Origin: Stenotrophomonas maltophilia
Lineage (GTDB): Bacteria > Pseudomonadota > Gammaproteobacteria > Xanthomonadales > Xanthomonadaceae
Reading direction: 5' to 3'
Length of the DNA stretch: 64,000 bases
Assembly: GCF_023518235.1 (NCBI RefSeq)
Contig: NZ_CP090423.1
Location: forward strand, 2,728,001-2,792,000
A program made the position numbers and the translations under genes. The notes under the pieces are model-generated. The model had not been told where the DNA came from and ran no database searches. It saw only the letters and a program-made list of their open reading frames with translations. Below, one piece after another: positions 30,612 through 39,678 of this stretch (its first letter is position 1; every line of letters starts with the position of its first letter).

Positions 30612-31549
30612 TGAGCAAGATTCTCGTCATCGCCGAGCACCACGACGGCAAGCTCAACGCCGCCACCGCCAAGACCGTCAGCGCTGCGGCCGCGATCAGC
30701 GGCGCCAGCATCGACGTGCTGGTGCTGGCCGCCGATCCGGCCGCCGTCGCCGCCGAAGCGGCGAAGATCGCCGGCGTCGCCAAGGTCCTGACCGTGGCCA
30801 ACGCCGCCAACGCGCAGGCCATCGCCCAGGTGCTGGCCCCGCAGATCGCGCAGCTGGCCAAGGGCTATACCCATGTGTTCGGTCCGTCGACCACCTTCGG
30901 CAAGGACCTGATGCCGTGCGTGGCCGCCCTGCTCGGCGTCAACCAGGTCTCCGACCTGATGAGCGTGGAAGGCAGCCACACCTTCAAGCGCCCGATCTAC
31001 GCCGGCAACGCCATCATCACCGTGGAAGCCCCGGCCGACCAGATCGTGGTCGCCACCGTGCGCGCCGCGTCCTGGCCGGAAGCCGCCCAGGGTGGCAATG
31101 CCACCGTTGAAGCGGCCAGTGTGGACGCGGCCCTGCCGACCCACACCCGCTTCGTCGGCCTGGCCGCCGGTGCCAGCGACCGCCCGGACCTGCAGGCCGC
31201 CAAGCGCGTGGTCTCCGGTGGCCGCGGCGTCGGTTCGGAAGAGAACTTCAAGGTCATCTTCCAGCTGGCCGACAAGCTCGGTGCCGCCGTCGGTGCCTCG
31301 CGCGCCGCCGTCGATGCCGGCTATGTACCCAGCGATCTGCAGGTCGGCCAGACCGGCAAGATCATCGCGCCGGAGCTGTATGTGGCCGTGGGCATCAGCG
31401 GTGCGATCCAGCATCTGACCGGCATCAAGGACGCCGGCACCATCGTGGCAATCAACAAGGACGGCGATGCGCCGATCTTCGAGATTGCCGACATCGGCCT
31501 GGTCGGCGACCTGTTCGCGATCCTGCCGGAGCTGGAAAAGGCGCTCTGA
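30611..31549 (+). CDS. etfA: Electron transfer flavoprotein subunit alpha
   Basis: FAD-binding subunit of the ETF heterodimer. 312 aa. The FAD domain is C-terminal, from [26 protein letters not shown] onwards. [48 protein letters not shown] is the classic ETF-alpha signature. A strong hairpin follows 7 nt after the stop. Confidence 0.96.
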   Translation: MSKILVIAEHHDGKLNAATAKTVSAAAAISGASIDVLVLAADPAAVAAEAAKIAGVAKVLTVANAANAQAIAQVLAPQIAQLAKGYTHVFGPSTTFGKDLMPCVAALLGVNQVSDLMSVEGSHTFKRPIYAGNAIITVEAPADQIVVATVRAASWPEAAQGGNATVEAASVDAALPTHTRFVGLAAGASDRPDLQAAKRVVSGGRGVGSEENFKVIFQLADKLGAAVGASRAAVDAGYVPSDLQVGQTGKIIAPELYVAVGISGAIQHLTGIKDAGTIVAINKDGDAPIFEIADIGLVGDLFAILPELEKAL

Positions 31550-31556
31550 CTCACGC

Positions 31557-31586
31557 GACGGTGGCGGCGCCTGCGCCGCCGCCGTC
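31557..31586 (+). terminator. Hairpin after etfBA
   Basis: 14-bp stem GACGGTGGCGGCGC / GCGCCGCCGCCGTC with one T-G wobble and loop CT. There is no T-run; probable end of the etf operon. Confidence 0.55.
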
Positions 31587-31609
31587 ATGCCGGACTCTGC
31601 CCGGGCGTC

Positions 31610-31615
31610 TATACT
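31610..31615 (+). promoter_or_regulatory. Possible -10 of the surface-glycan + operon
   Basis: TATACT, 90 nt upstream of the first ATG of the operon (31705). The -35 region is poor (ATGCCG at 17-bp spacing), which would fit an activator-dependent promoter. Confidence 0.35.
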
Positions 31616-31704
31616 CTTCCGTTGTCGGATTTATCCCCTCCTGGCGGAAGCGCCGGCGCGATGGATCCGATTTCCCTGAAGATGGCGCCGAGGCCCACCA
31701 CTCC

Positions 31705-32676
31705 ATGACCGCTGTTCCGCCTTCCCCTCCGCAGCCGCACGTCGAACTGTCCGTCGTCGCACCTGTCTATGGCTGTAAAGGGTGCCTGGAAGATCTCGTC
31801 GATCAGGTCCAGGCTGCGGCAGGATCCATGGGCGTGTCGTTCGAGATGATTCTGGTCGACGACGCCAGCCCCGACGGCGCATGGCCGCGCATCCAGGAAC
31901 TGGCTGCCAGCCGGCCCTGGCTCAAGGGCCTGAAGCTCTCGCGCAATTTCGGGCAGCACTCGGCCATTTCGGCCGGCATCGAGCACGCGCAAGGCCGTTG
32001 GACGGTGGTCATGGATTGCGATCTGCAGGATGTACCTGCAGAAATTCCCGGCCTGTACCGCAAGGCCGTGGATGAGCAGTTTGAAGCCGTGTTCGCGCAG
32101 CGGGTACAGCGGATGGACTCTCCGCTCAAGCGCCTCTCGTCGTGGGGGTTCTTTGCGGTGCTGGGTTGGCTGACCGGCGTACCGCAGGACCCTTCCACCG
32201 CCAATTTCGGCATTTTCCACCGCAAGGTCATCGATGCGGTCTGTGCAATGCCGGAGCGTGATCGCTCGTTCCCGCTGATGGTGAAATGGGCCGGCTTCCG
32301 CACCGGCAAGCTTCCCGTACGCCACCAGCAACGTGCAGAGGGTGAATCGTCCTACACCCTGCGACGCCTGCTGCGCCTGGCCATGAACATCGCTCTGGGT
32401 TATTCGGAGAAGCCGCTGCGCATGGTGGCCGGCACCGGCATGTTCTGCGCGCTGGTCGCCTTCGTCATGGTTGCCATCAGCCTCTGGCGCTGGTGGGACG
32501 GGGACATCCAGGTTGCAGGTTACACCTCGATCATCGCCGCCATCTGGCTGATTGGCGGCTTGATGATGTTCTCCATGGGCGTTGTGGGCCTGTACGTCGG
32601 CCAGGTCTTCCGCAACGTGCAGCGGCGCCCCTACTACATCGTCTCTGAAACGACCGTTCGCGGAGCGGCGCCATGA
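31705..32676 (+). CDS. GtrB/DPM1-like polyprenyl-phosphate glycosyltransferase (GT2)
   Basis: 323-aa membrane-tethered glycosyltransferase that would attach a sugar to undecaprenyl phosphate on the cytoplasmic face. The GT2 domain has LSVVAPVYGC, ILVDDASPDGAW, and the dolichyl-phosphate-mannose-synthase pattern LSRNFGQHSAISAGIEHAQGRW followed by the DxD MDCDLQD. Two C-terminal helices (MFCALVAFVMVAISLW; IIAAIWLIGGLMMFSMGVVGLYVG) are the GtrB anchor. First gene of a ten-gene, mostly overlapping operon; the next gene overlaps by 4 nt. Its sugar may be the Fuc4N derivative made by the genes that follow. Confidence 0.85.
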   Translation: MTAVPPSPPQPHVELSVVAPVYGCKGCLEDLVDQVQAAAGSMGVSFEMILVDDASPDGAWPRIQELAASRPWLKGLKLSRNFGQHSAISAGIEHAQGRWTVVMDCDLQDVPAEIPGLYRKAVDEQFEAVFAQRVQRMDSPLKRLSSWGFFAVLGWLTGVPQDPSTANFGIFHRKVIDAVCAMPERDRSFPLMVKWAGFRTGKLPVRHQQRAEGESSYTLRRLLRLAMNIALGYSEKPLRMVAGTGMFCALVAFVMVAISLWRWWDGDIQVAGYTSIIAAIWLIGGLMMFSMGVVGLYVGQVFRNVQRRPYYIVSETTVRGAAP

Positions 32677-33434
32677 CCCACCTGTCTGTGCAGGCGGACG
32701 GCGGCGTGGTCGAGGCGCGCCTGACGCCCTGGGACGAGCGCGCGCTGGGTTTCACCACCGCCGAGATCACCCGTCTGGATGCGGCCACCACCGACCAGGC
32801 GGCCGCATTGCTGGACCAGACCCAGGCCTGGGCCACGCAGCAGGGCGTCCACTACCTGTTCGGCCGCATCGATGCCAATGCGCATGCGCTGCGTGCCGCA
32901 GTGCTCGGCTGTGGCTTCCAGTTCGTTGAAACCTCACTGACGGTGTCACGCAGTGGCATGGGGCAGCTGCCCGCGGTCCCGCGCGGGATGCTGCCTGCGC
33001 TGCGACCGGCGGTTGCCGCAGACATCCCGCTGCTGCGGTCCATCGCCGCCGACGATTTCGGGCATGGCCGTTTTCTGGAAGACCCTGCCATCGACCCTGC
33101 ACACGCACGTCTTCGCACCGCCAACTGGATCGAGGACCTGGTCAACGCGCAGCTGGTGCAGACCGCCGAATCACGCGGCCGCATCATTGGCTTCCATGCA
33201 GAGCGTGTCTTCGCGGACGAGCACAGGGCAGAGCTGCTGCTGACCGGCGCAGCCGCCCCGTACGCCATGCTGGCCATGCCGCTGTGGGTCACGGCACTGC
33301 AGTCGCTGGCCACCCGCGATATCCAGCGCTGCACGACGCTGGTGTCCGCCGCCAATACCGGCATCATCAATCTGTATGCCCGGCTTGGCTTCCAATTCAA
33401 TTCATCTCTTAACGGATTCCGGAAATTCCTATGA
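32673..33434 (+). CDS. WecD-like GNAT acyltransferase (dTDP-4-amino-6-deoxyhexose N-acyltransferase)
   Basis: 253 aa. Its layout follows WecD/RffC, which acetylates the 4-amino group of dTDP-Fuc4N: an N-terminal half beginning LTPWDERALGFTTAEITRLD (WecD: LTWENAFFGVNSAIVRI) and a C-terminal GNAT domain starting LRPAVAADIPLLRSIAADDFGHGRFLEDPAI with NWIEDLVNA. NTGIINLYARLGFQFNSSLNGFRKF is the GNAT C-terminus. Because an acyl carrier protein gene follows with a 4-nt overlap, the donor could be an acyl-ACP rather than acetyl-CoA; that is inference. Confidence 0.7.
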   Translation: MTHLSVQADGGVVEARLTPWDERALGFTTAEITRLDAATTDQAAALLDQTQAWATQQGVHYLFGRIDANAHALRAAVLGCGFQFVETSLTVSRSGMGQLPAVPRGMLPALRPAVAADIPLLRSIAADDFGHGRFLEDPAIDPAHARLRTANWIEDLVNAQLVQTAESRGRIIGFHAERVFADEHRAELLLTGAAAPYAMLAMPLWVTALQSLATRDIQRCTTLVSAANTGIINLYARLGFQFNSSLNGFRKFL

Positions 33435-33679
33435 GCAACTCCAGCAACGAAGATCAGGTTGTGGCCGTGTTCGCCCGCGTGTTGGGCATCGATGCGGCAC
33501 AGGTGACTGACGAACTGCGTTACAACACGATTCCGCAGTGGGATTCGATCGCGCACATGTCCGTGGTCGCGGCGCTGGAAGAAGCGTTCAACGTCATGAT
33601 CGACATGGACGAAGTGATCGACATGAGCTCGGTGGGCAAGGCGCGTGAAATCCTGCGCAAGCACGGCGCTGCTGTCTGA
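33431..33679 (+). CDS. Acyl carrier protein
   Basis: 82-aa phosphopantetheine carrier. The attachment serine is Ser39 in WDSIAHMSVV (canonical DSL replaced by DSI). The four-helix pattern is intact: QVVAVFARVLGIDAAQ, then the DS helix, then IDMDEVIDMSSVGKAREIL. It is more like polyketide/modification carriers than the acidic housekeeping AcpP. It overlaps the GNAT gene by 4 nt and precedes the ketoreductase by 2 nt. Confidence 0.88.
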   Translation: MSNSSNEDQVVAVFARVLGIDAAQVTDELRYNTIPQWDSIAHMSVVAALEEAFNVMIDMDEVIDMSSVGKAREILRKHGAAV

Positions 33680-33681
33680 CA

Positions 33682-34428
33682 ATGACCGGCACCCACGCTC
33701 CCGTCGTCCTGGTTACCGGAGCCTCACGCGGCATCGGCCGGGCCATCTGCGAACGGCTGGCAGCACAGCACGTCCAGCTGGTGATCGTCGCCCGCGATGA
33801 CGAGGCGCTGCGCGCGCTCGCCGCCGAGGTCACCGCGCAGGGGGCACCGGAACCGATGGTCGCGGCCATCGATCTGGCCGACGTCGATGCGGTGGCCGCT
33901 GTGTTCAAGCAGATATTCAGCCAGTTCGGCCGCCTGGATGGGCTGGTGAACAACGCCGGGGTCCTGCACGAAGGGCTGCTGGGCATGATCCGTGCCGAAG
34001 ACATCGACCACGTGCTGGCGGTGAATGTCAAAGCGCCGTTGATGATGATGCAGTATGCAAGCCGGATGATGGCGCGGTCCCGAACGGGCAGCATCGTCAA
34101 CCTGGTCTCGATCATGGGCGTCAATGGCGCAGCAGGTTTGAGCCTGTACTCGGCCAGCAAGGCGGCACTGGTCGGCGCGACCCGTTCTGCGTCGAAGGAA
34201 CTGGCTGCCAAGGGCATTCGCGTGAACGCGATCTCGCCGGGGTTCATCGATACCGACATGACCCGCGCCATGCCGCAGGCTGCCCACGCCAAGCGGGTGG
34301 AATCGATCGGCATGGGCCGCGCAGGCACGCCGCGCGAAGTGGCCGAGCTGGTCGCGTTCCTGCTCGGCGACAGCTCCGCCTACATCACCGGCCAGATCAT
34401 CGGCATCGACGGACAGATGGTGGTCTGA
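33682..34428 (+). CDS. FabG-like 3-oxoacyl-ACP reductase (SDR)
   Basis: 248-aa classical short-chain dehydrogenase. The cofactor motif is TGASRGIG (near residue 14), NNAGV is near 93, and the catalytic Ser plus YSASK are near 137-156 (MGVNGAAGLSLYSASKAAL). ISPGFIDTDMTRAMP and the C-terminal GQIIGIDGQMVV match FabG-type enzymes. Next to a dedicated ACP it would make a 3-hydroxyacyl group on the carrier. Its stop codon directly abuts the ATG of the ligase gene. Confidence 0.88.
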   Translation: MTGTHAPVVLVTGASRGIGRAICERLAAQHVQLVIVARDDEALRALAAEVTAQGAPEPMVAAIDLADVDAVAAVFKQIFSQFGRLDGLVNNAGVLHEGLLGMIRAEDIDHVLAVNVKAPLMMMQYASRMMARSRTGSIVNLVSIMGVNGAAGLSLYSASKAALVGATRSASKELAAKGIRVNAISPGFIDTDMTRAMPQAAHAKRVESIGMGRAGTPREVAELVAFLLGDSSAYITGQIIGIDGQMVV

Positions 34429-35826
34429 ATGCAGTTCTGGCAGTTGGCGCACGGCAATCGCACTGCGCTCATCGAGGGAACACGGACGCTCAGCTATGAC
34501 CAGCTGGGCGTGCTGGCCGATACCCTGGCCATGCACCTGCCCGCCGGGCGGGGGATGGGCGTGCTGGCGATGCCCAGCACGATCGATGCAGTCGCTCTTT
34601 ATCTGGGTGCCTTGCGCAGTACCCGCCAGGTGCCCCTGCTGATCCAACCCGATGTCGACCCCGGGCTGTTGGACGCGTTGCTGGCGCAGTACGCGCCGGA
34701 CTGGCTTGCCATGCCGGGCCCGGCGCCTGCGGGGTACCGGACGGTGCATGCCGCCGGCACTCTGGGCATCCACCTGCGCGAACGCCAGGTCACGTTCCCA
34801 TCACCGCATGGCGACCTTGCGCTGCTGCTGAGCACATCGGGCAGTACCGGTTCGTCCAAGCTGGTGCGGTTGTCCGCGCAGGGCCTGGCCGCGAACACGG
34901 CATCGATCGTTGCCTATCTCGGCCTGGGTCCGGATGACCGCGCCATCACCACATTGCCGTTGGCCTATTCGTTCGGCATGTCCATCCTCAACAGCCATCT
35001 GGGCTGCGGGGGCTGCGTGGTGCTGAGCGAAGACAGCCTGATGACCCGCGAGTTCTGGGAAGCCGCACGCGGCAACGCGGTCACCTCCCTGTCCGGGGTT
35101 CCGGCCACCTACGAAATACTGCGCCGCATGGGCCTCGCGCGCCTGCAGCTGCCCAGCCTGCGCATGCTGACCCAGGCCGGTGGCCGCCTGCGCGACGAAC
35201 TGGTCCAGCATTTTGCCGAATCCGCCAGAGACCATGGCCTGCAGTTCTTCGTCATGTACGGCCAGACCGAAGCCTCGCCGCGCATCAGCTACGTTCCCTC
35301 CGAGCGCCTTCTGGACAAGATCGGCAGCATCGGCATTCCGGTGCCGGGCGGTCGGATGCAGGTCGATGCGGAAAGCAGCGAACTGGTCTACGAGGGGCCC
35401 AATGTCATGATGGGCTATGCCACCTCGCGCGAAGAACTTGCGCACCCCGACGAACTGCACGGCCTGCTTCGCACAGGCGATCTGGCCCGTGTCGATGACG
35501 AAGGGTTCCATTACATCACCGGGCGCGCCAAACGGTTCCTGAAGATCTCCGGCAACCGCGTCAATCTCGATGAAGTCGAAGCGATGCTGTCGGCCGCGCT
35601 CGGCCGTCAGATCGCCTGCTCGGGCAATGACGACGATCTGGTTGTGTTCAGCCATGGCGATGCGCCAGCCGCGCAGGACACCGTCCGCCAGCTGGTGCAG
35701 GCGCGCTACAAGCTGTTTGGCGGCCTGGTCCGCTGCATCCATCTGGATTCGCTGCCGCTGCTGTCCAGCGGCAAGATCGACTACCTGTCGCTGCGGCAGC
35801 TTGCCGCGCAAGGAGCACGTCAATGA
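34429..35826 (+). CDS. AMP-forming acyl ligase (ANL superfamily)
   Basis: 465-aa adenylating enzyme. The P-loop motif A3 is LLLSTSGSTGSSKLVRLS (near residue 128). VMYGQTEASPRISYV is the A5 region. LRTGDLARVDDEGFHYITGRAKRFLKISGNRVNLDEVE holds the A7/A8 motifs, and SGKIDYLSL carries the A10 lysine. It lacks a large N-terminal extension and resembles free-standing acyl-ACP/acyl-CoA ligases found in glycan clusters. It would activate a carboxylic acid and load it on the ACP. It overlaps the LuxE-like gene by 4 nt. Confidence 0.87.
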   Translation: MQFWQLAHGNRTALIEGTRTLSYDQLGVLADTLAMHLPAGRGMGVLAMPSTIDAVALYLGALRSTRQVPLLIQPDVDPGLLDALLAQYAPDWLAMPGPAPAGYRTVHAAGTLGIHLRERQVTFPSPHGDLALLLSTSGSTGSSKLVRLSAQGLAANTASIVAYLGLGPDDRAITTLPLAYSFGMSILNSHLGCGGCVVLSEDSLMTREFWEAARGNAVTSLSGVPATYEILRRMGLARLQLPSLRMLTQAGGRLRDELVQHFAESARDHGLQFFVMYGQTEASPRISYVPSERLLDKIGSIGIPVPGGRMQVDAESSELVYEGPNVMMGYATSREELAHPDELHGLLRTGDLARVDDEGFHYITGRAKRFLKISGNRVNLDEVEAMLSAALGRQIACSGNDDDLVVFSHGDAPAAQDTVRQLVQARYKLFGGLVRCIHLDSLPLLSSGKIDYLSLRQLAAQGARQ

Positions 35827-36926
35827 ACGCAGGCACGGACAGTTCGCTGGCAGCGGCTGCGCTGGAAGCGGAGGTCTATGGGCTGGGCCGGCAGGCCAAG
35901 CGCGAATGGCTGCTGGATGGCCTGCAGTCGCTCACCCGGCATCACCACCGGTCCTGCCCGCCCTACCGCGCGATGCTCGATGCGCTGTGGCGCGGCGGCC
36001 AGGCGGACTCGCTGGAATCGCTGCCCTGGCTGCCGGTCCGGCTGTTCAAGCAGCTCGACCTGAAGAGCGTCGCCGACGACCAGGTGCTGCGTACGCTGGT
36101 TTCCAGCGGCACCACCGGCGCTGCCGTGTCCAGGATCTTCCTCGATGCGGAAACCGCGCGCGCGCAGACCCGCGCGCTGACGCGGATCTTCTCCCACTTT
36201 GCCGGCAACCGCCGGATGCGCATGCTGGTGGTCGACGACGACTCGTTCCTGCGCGATCGCAGCCGCTTCAACGCACGTGCGGCCGGCATCCTGGGCTTCT
36301 CCAACTTCGGCCGCGACCATCTGTACCTGCTCGATGAGCAGCTGCAGCCCGATTGGGCAGCACTGGAGAGCTGGCTGGCCAAGGCGCCGGACGAACCGGT
36401 GCTGCTGTTCGGCTTCACCTTCATCGTCTGGCAGTCCTTTGTCCAGGCTGCCGCGCGCGACGGCGTAACGCTGCGCTTCCCGCAAGGCAGCATGCTGGTG
36501 CATGGCGGCGGCTGGAAGAAGATGGACGAGCAGAAGGTGGACAATGCCGCGTACAAGGCCTCGCTCTCCAGCACCTTCGGTATTGATCGCGTCCACAACT
36601 ATTACGGCATGGTCGAGCAGGTCGGCTCGATTTTCTTCGAGTGCGAGCACGGTCATCTTCATGCACCGGCTTATGCCGATGTAATCATTCGTGACCTGCA
36701 GGATCTCAGCCCAACGGCCAATGGAACCGCAGGTGCCGTGCAGGTACTGAGCCTGTTGCCTGGCAGTTACCCCGGGCACAGCCTGCTCACCGAAGACCTG
36801 GGCGTGATCCACGGCGAGGACGATTGCCCCTGCGGTCGACTCGGAAAGCATTTCAGCGTACTGGGCCGCATCAAGAACGTTGAAGTGCGCGGCTGCAGTG
36901 ACACACGAACGGTACCCCGCGCATGA
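35823..36926 (+). CDS. LuxE-like acyl-protein synthetase
   Basis: 367 aa, the length of LuxE, the fatty-acid-activating subunit of the bacterial-luciferase fatty acid reductase. LVSSGTTGAAVSRIFLD (near residue 93) is the adenylate-forming motif. MVEQVGSIFFECEHGHLHAPAYADVIIRDL is a LuxE-family block. The C-terminal VEVRGCSDTRTV holds the cysteine that in LuxE carries the acyl group before transfer to LuxC. It overlaps both neighbours by 4 nt and directly precedes the LuxC-like reductase. No luxAB or luxD is nearby, so light production is not implied. Confidence 0.85.
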   Translation: MNAGTDSSLAAAALEAEVYGLGRQAKREWLLDGLQSLTRHHHRSCPPYRAMLDALWRGGQADSLESLPWLPVRLFKQLDLKSVADDQVLRTLVSSGTTGAAVSRIFLDAETARAQTRALTRIFSHFAGNRRMRMLVVDDDSFLRDRSRFNARAAGILGFSNFGRDHLYLLDEQLQPDWAALESWLAKAPDEPVLLFGFTFIVWQSFVQAAARDGVTLRFPQGSMLVHGGGWKKMDEQKVDNAAYKASLSSTFGIDRVHNYYGMVEQVGSIFFECEHGHLHAPAYADVIIRDLQDLSPTANGTAGAVQVLSLLPGSYPGHSLLTEDLGVIHGEDDCPCGRLGKHFSVLGRIKNVEVRGCSDTRTVPRA

Positions 36927-38149
36927 CCCAGATCCTGTTCTCCATGGACGCCGACGCAGCGCTGCCGGATCAGCTGGCGCGCCTGGCCAGCCTGCCGCCG
37001 CTGTCACCCTTCAGCGCGGAGGCGCGTGCGTTCGTCGCCGATTTCGCACGACGTGTATTCGCGCTGCCGGTACTGCGCGAGCATCCCGAACTGGCGACGC
37101 TGGCACACTGGTTCCGTCCGGCGGCGCAGGAGCAGCTGTCGCGGCGCCTGCTGGCACCGGCCACCGAACATCTGCTGGCGCGTGGCCTGGTGTTCCATCT
37201 TGCGCCGGCCAACGTCGATGTGTTGTTCGCCTATGCCTGGCTGATGTCCGTGCTGGCCGGCAATCGCAACGTTGCCCGACTGTCGCAGAAGCACAGCCCG
37301 CAGCGCGAAGCACTGGTCTCGATCCTGCACGCCATGCGCGACGAAGGGCTGCATGCCGACGTCCTGCAGCGCAGCGTGCTGCTGACCTATCCGCATGATG
37401 ATGCGGTGACCACGTTGATCTCCCGCAGCTGCCATGCGCGGATCATCTGGGGCGGCGACGCGACGGTGGCCAAGATTCGTTCCCTGCCGCTGGCGCCGTT
37501 GGCCGTTGAACTGGCCTTCCCGGATCGTTTCGGTGTCGCGGCCATTGATGCCGCGCATGTACTGCAGAGCAGCGACGCGGACCTGCAGCAGCTTGCCCAC
37601 CGGTTCATCAACGATGTTCTCTGGTTCGGCCAGCAGGCGTGCTCCTCACCCCGCACCCTGTACTGGGTTGGCGCGCAGGACGTCGTGCAGGCCGCGCGTG
37701 CGCGGTTCTGGCCTGCAGTACGCTCGCAGTCCGGCGTGGTCGCAGATGAACCTGCGGCGATGATGGCCCGGGTGACCGATGCCCACCTGATGGCTGCACT
37801 CTCCTCGGACGACCTGCATTCCGGCTCTTCCCTGGGCAGCTATCCCCTTACCCTGGACGCCACCCGCGCTGATGGCAACCTGCGCGAACTGCAGAGCGGC
37901 CACGGCCTGGTGGTGGACGTCCAGTTGGACGCACTGGAAGCCCTTGCGCCACAACTGGACGATCGCGACCAGACGCTGGTCGTGCACGGTTTCGCGCGGG
38001 AATCGCTGATCAAGCTGCTTGATCGGCTCGGCAATCGCGCCATCGACCGCATCGTGCCCTTCGGCCGCGCACTCGACTTCCATCCGGTCTGGGACGGCAC
38101 CGATCTGCTGGACGTGCTGACCCGCAAGATCACCCTGCCAGGGAACTGA
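36923..38149 (+). CDS. LuxC-like acyl-CoA/acyl-protein reductase
   Basis: 408-aa NAD(P)H-dependent reductase that in lux systems reduces an acyl thioester to an aldehyde. VFHLAPANVDVLFAYAWLMSVLAGNRNVARLSQKHSPQ is the conserved cofactor/catalytic entry region. The active-site cysteine lies in FGQQACSSPRTLYW (near residue 238), matching the LuxC QQ-CSSP context. IIWGGDATVAKIRSLPLAPLAVELAFPDRFG is also typical. LuxC is shorter than most aldehyde dehydrogenases, as here. It is coupled to the LuxE-like gene. Confidence 0.87.
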   Translation: MTQILFSMDADAALPDQLARLASLPPLSPFSAEARAFVADFARRVFALPVLREHPELATLAHWFRPAAQEQLSRRLLAPATEHLLARGLVFHLAPANVDVLFAYAWLMSVLAGNRNVARLSQKHSPQREALVSILHAMRDEGLHADVLQRSVLLTYPHDDAVTTLISRSCHARIIWGGDATVAKIRSLPLAPLAVELAFPDRFGVAAIDAAHVLQSSDADLQQLAHRFINDVLWFGQQACSSPRTLYWVGAQDVVQAARARFWPAVRSQSGVVADEPAAMMARVTDAHLMAALSSDDLHSGSSLGSYPLTLDATRADGNLRELQSGHGLVVDVQLDALEALAPQLDDRDQTLVVHGFARESLIKLLDRLGNRAIDRIVPFGRALDFHPVWDGTDLLDVLTRKITLPGN

Positions 38150-38153
38150 GACG

Positions 38154-38519
38154 ATGAGCTACCTCTTCATCGCGTTGACGATCATGCTGACGGTCTACGG
38201 CCAGCTGATCCTGAAATGGCAGGTGGGCATCCACGGCCACCTGCTTTCCGCGCCGCTGCAGCCGTTGAACGTGCTGCAACTGCTGCTCAAGCCATGGGTC
38301 ATTTCCGCCTTTGCGGCGGCCTTCGGTGCCTCGCTGTGCTGGATGGCGGCCATCAGCAAGATGCCGATCAGCCGGGCCTACCCGTACATGGCGATCAACT
38401 TCTTCCTGGTTGCGCTGTTTGCCAGCGTGATCTTCCGTGAGCAGCTGGATGGATACAAGATCGCCGGAACGCTGATCATCATGCTGGGTGTGGTCGTGCT
38501 GTCACGATCGGTCGCCTGA
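38154..38519 (+). CDS. Small EamA/SMR-type membrane protein (ArnE/ArnF-like)
   Basis: 121 aa with four helices: LFIALTIMLTVYGQLILKW, VISAFAAAFGASLCWMAAI, YMAINFFLVALFASVIF, IAGTLIIMLGVVVLSRSVA. The YGQLILKWQ start and SRAYPYMAINFFLVALFA-FREQL core resemble ArnE/ArnF, which flip undecaprenyl-phosphate-aminoarabinose. In this operon it could flip the polyprenyl-linked sugar made by the GtrB-like protein. It starts 4 nt after the LuxC-like gene. Confidence 0.75.
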   Translation: MSYLFIALTIMLTVYGQLILKWQVGIHGHLLSAPLQPLNVLQLLLKPWVISAFAAAFGASLCWMAAISKMPISRAYPYMAINFFLVALFASVIFREQLDGYKIAGTLIIMLGVVVLSRSVA

Positions 38520-38553
38520 CACCATTACAACGCCCACCCTGCGAGGCACACTC

Positions 38554-39678
38554 TTGATTCCCTTCAACAAGCCCTTCATGACCGGTCGTGAGCTCTGGCA
38601 CATTGCCCAGGCGCACGCCAACGGCCACCTGTCCGGCGACGGCCAGTTCACCAAGCGCAGCCACGCCTGGCTTGAACAGCGCACCGGGGCGCAGCGGGCC
38701 CTGCTGACCCACAGCTGCACGGCAGCACTGGAAATGGCGGCGCTGCTGCTCGACCTGCAGCCCGGTGACGAAGTCATCATGCCGTCCTATACCTTCGTGT
38801 CCACCGCCAACGCATTCGTACTGCGAGGGGCGGTGCCGGTGTTCGTGGACATCCGCGAGGACACGCTGAACCTGGACGAGCGCCTGGTGGAGGCCGCGAT
38901 CACGCCGCGCACCCGCGCCATCTGCGTTGTGCACTATGCCGGTGTCGCCTGCGAGATGGACAGCCTGCTGGACATCGCCGCGCGTCACGGCCTGGCCATC
39001 GTCGAAGATGCCGCACAGGCCATCATGTCCACCTACAAGGGGCGGCCACTGGGCACGATTGGCGAACTGGGGGCCCTCAGCTTCCACGAAACCAAGAACA
39101 TCATTTCAGGTGAAGGCGGCGCCCTGCTCTGCCGCGACGCCCGGTTCGGCGAACGCGCGGAGATCCTGCGCGAGAAGGGAACCAACCGCAGCCGCTTCTT
39201 CCGCGGCCAGGTCGACAAGTACACCTGGGTGGACGTCGGATCCTCCTTCCTGCCCGGCGAGATCACCGCCGCGTTCCTCTGCGCGCAGATCGAAGAAGCA
39301 GACCAGATCACCGCGCGCCGCCTGGCCATCTGGGACCGTTACCAGCAATGGGCCGCGCCGCATGAAGCGGCTGGCCGGCTGCGCCGTCCGATCGTGCCGG
39401 CCGACTGCCAGCACAACGCGCACATGTTCTACATGCTGCTGCCCGACCTCGACGCGCGCACCCGCTTCATCTCGGAGATGAAGAACCGCGGCGTGCAGAC
39501 TGTTTTCCATTACATCCCGCTGCATTCGGCACCTGCCGGCCTGCAGGCCGGCCGTACCCATGGCGAGCTGCACAATACCGACGCGCTCAGTGAGCGCCTG
39601 GTGCGCATGCCGCTGTGGGTGGGCGTGGAAGAGCACCTTGAGGCGATCTTCGCAGCTGCCGACGACGTGCTCGCATGA
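38554..39678 (+). CDS. wecE: WecE-like dTDP-4-amino-4,6-dideoxygalactose transaminase
   Basis: 374-aa PLP aminotransferase (DegT/DnrJ/EryC1) that converts the RmlB product dTDP-4-keto-6-deoxyglucose to dTDP-Fuc4N. It is strikingly close to E. coli WecE/RffA: FNKPFMTGRELWHIAQ, SCTAALEMAALLLDLQPGDEVIMPSYTFVSTANAFVLRGA, VVHYAGVACEMDS, and REKGTNRSRFFRGQVDKYTWVD. The PLP lysine is in SFHETKNI. The start is set at the TTG at 38554 (then IPFNKPF), with GAGG 7 nt upstream; a longer frame would overlap the previous gene. Together with rmlAB and the WecD-like gene it makes dTDP-Fuc4N-acyl. Confidence 0.92.
   Translation: MIPFNKPFMTGRELWHIAQAHANGHLSGDGQFTKRSHAWLEQRTGAQRALLTHSCTAALEMAALLLDLQPGDEVIMPSYTFVSTANAFVLRGAVPVFVDIREDTLNLDERLVEAAITPRTRAICVVHYAGVACEMDSLLDIAARHGLAIVEDAAQAIMSTYKGRPLGTIGELGALSFHETKNIISGEGGALLCRDARFGERAEILREKGTNRSRFFRGQVDKYTWVDVGSSFLPGEITAAFLCAQIEEADQITARRLAIWDRYQQWAAPHEAAGRLRRPIVPADCQHNAHMFYMLLPDLDARTRFISEMKNRGVQTVFHYIPLHSAPAGLQAGRTHGELHNTDALSERLVRMPLWVGVEEHLEAIFAAADDVLA

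Noticed and set aside
35823..38149. A bioluminescence (lux) operon.
   Set aside because: Only LuxE-like and LuxC-like genes are present; luxA, luxB and luxD are absent and the context is glycan synthesis.
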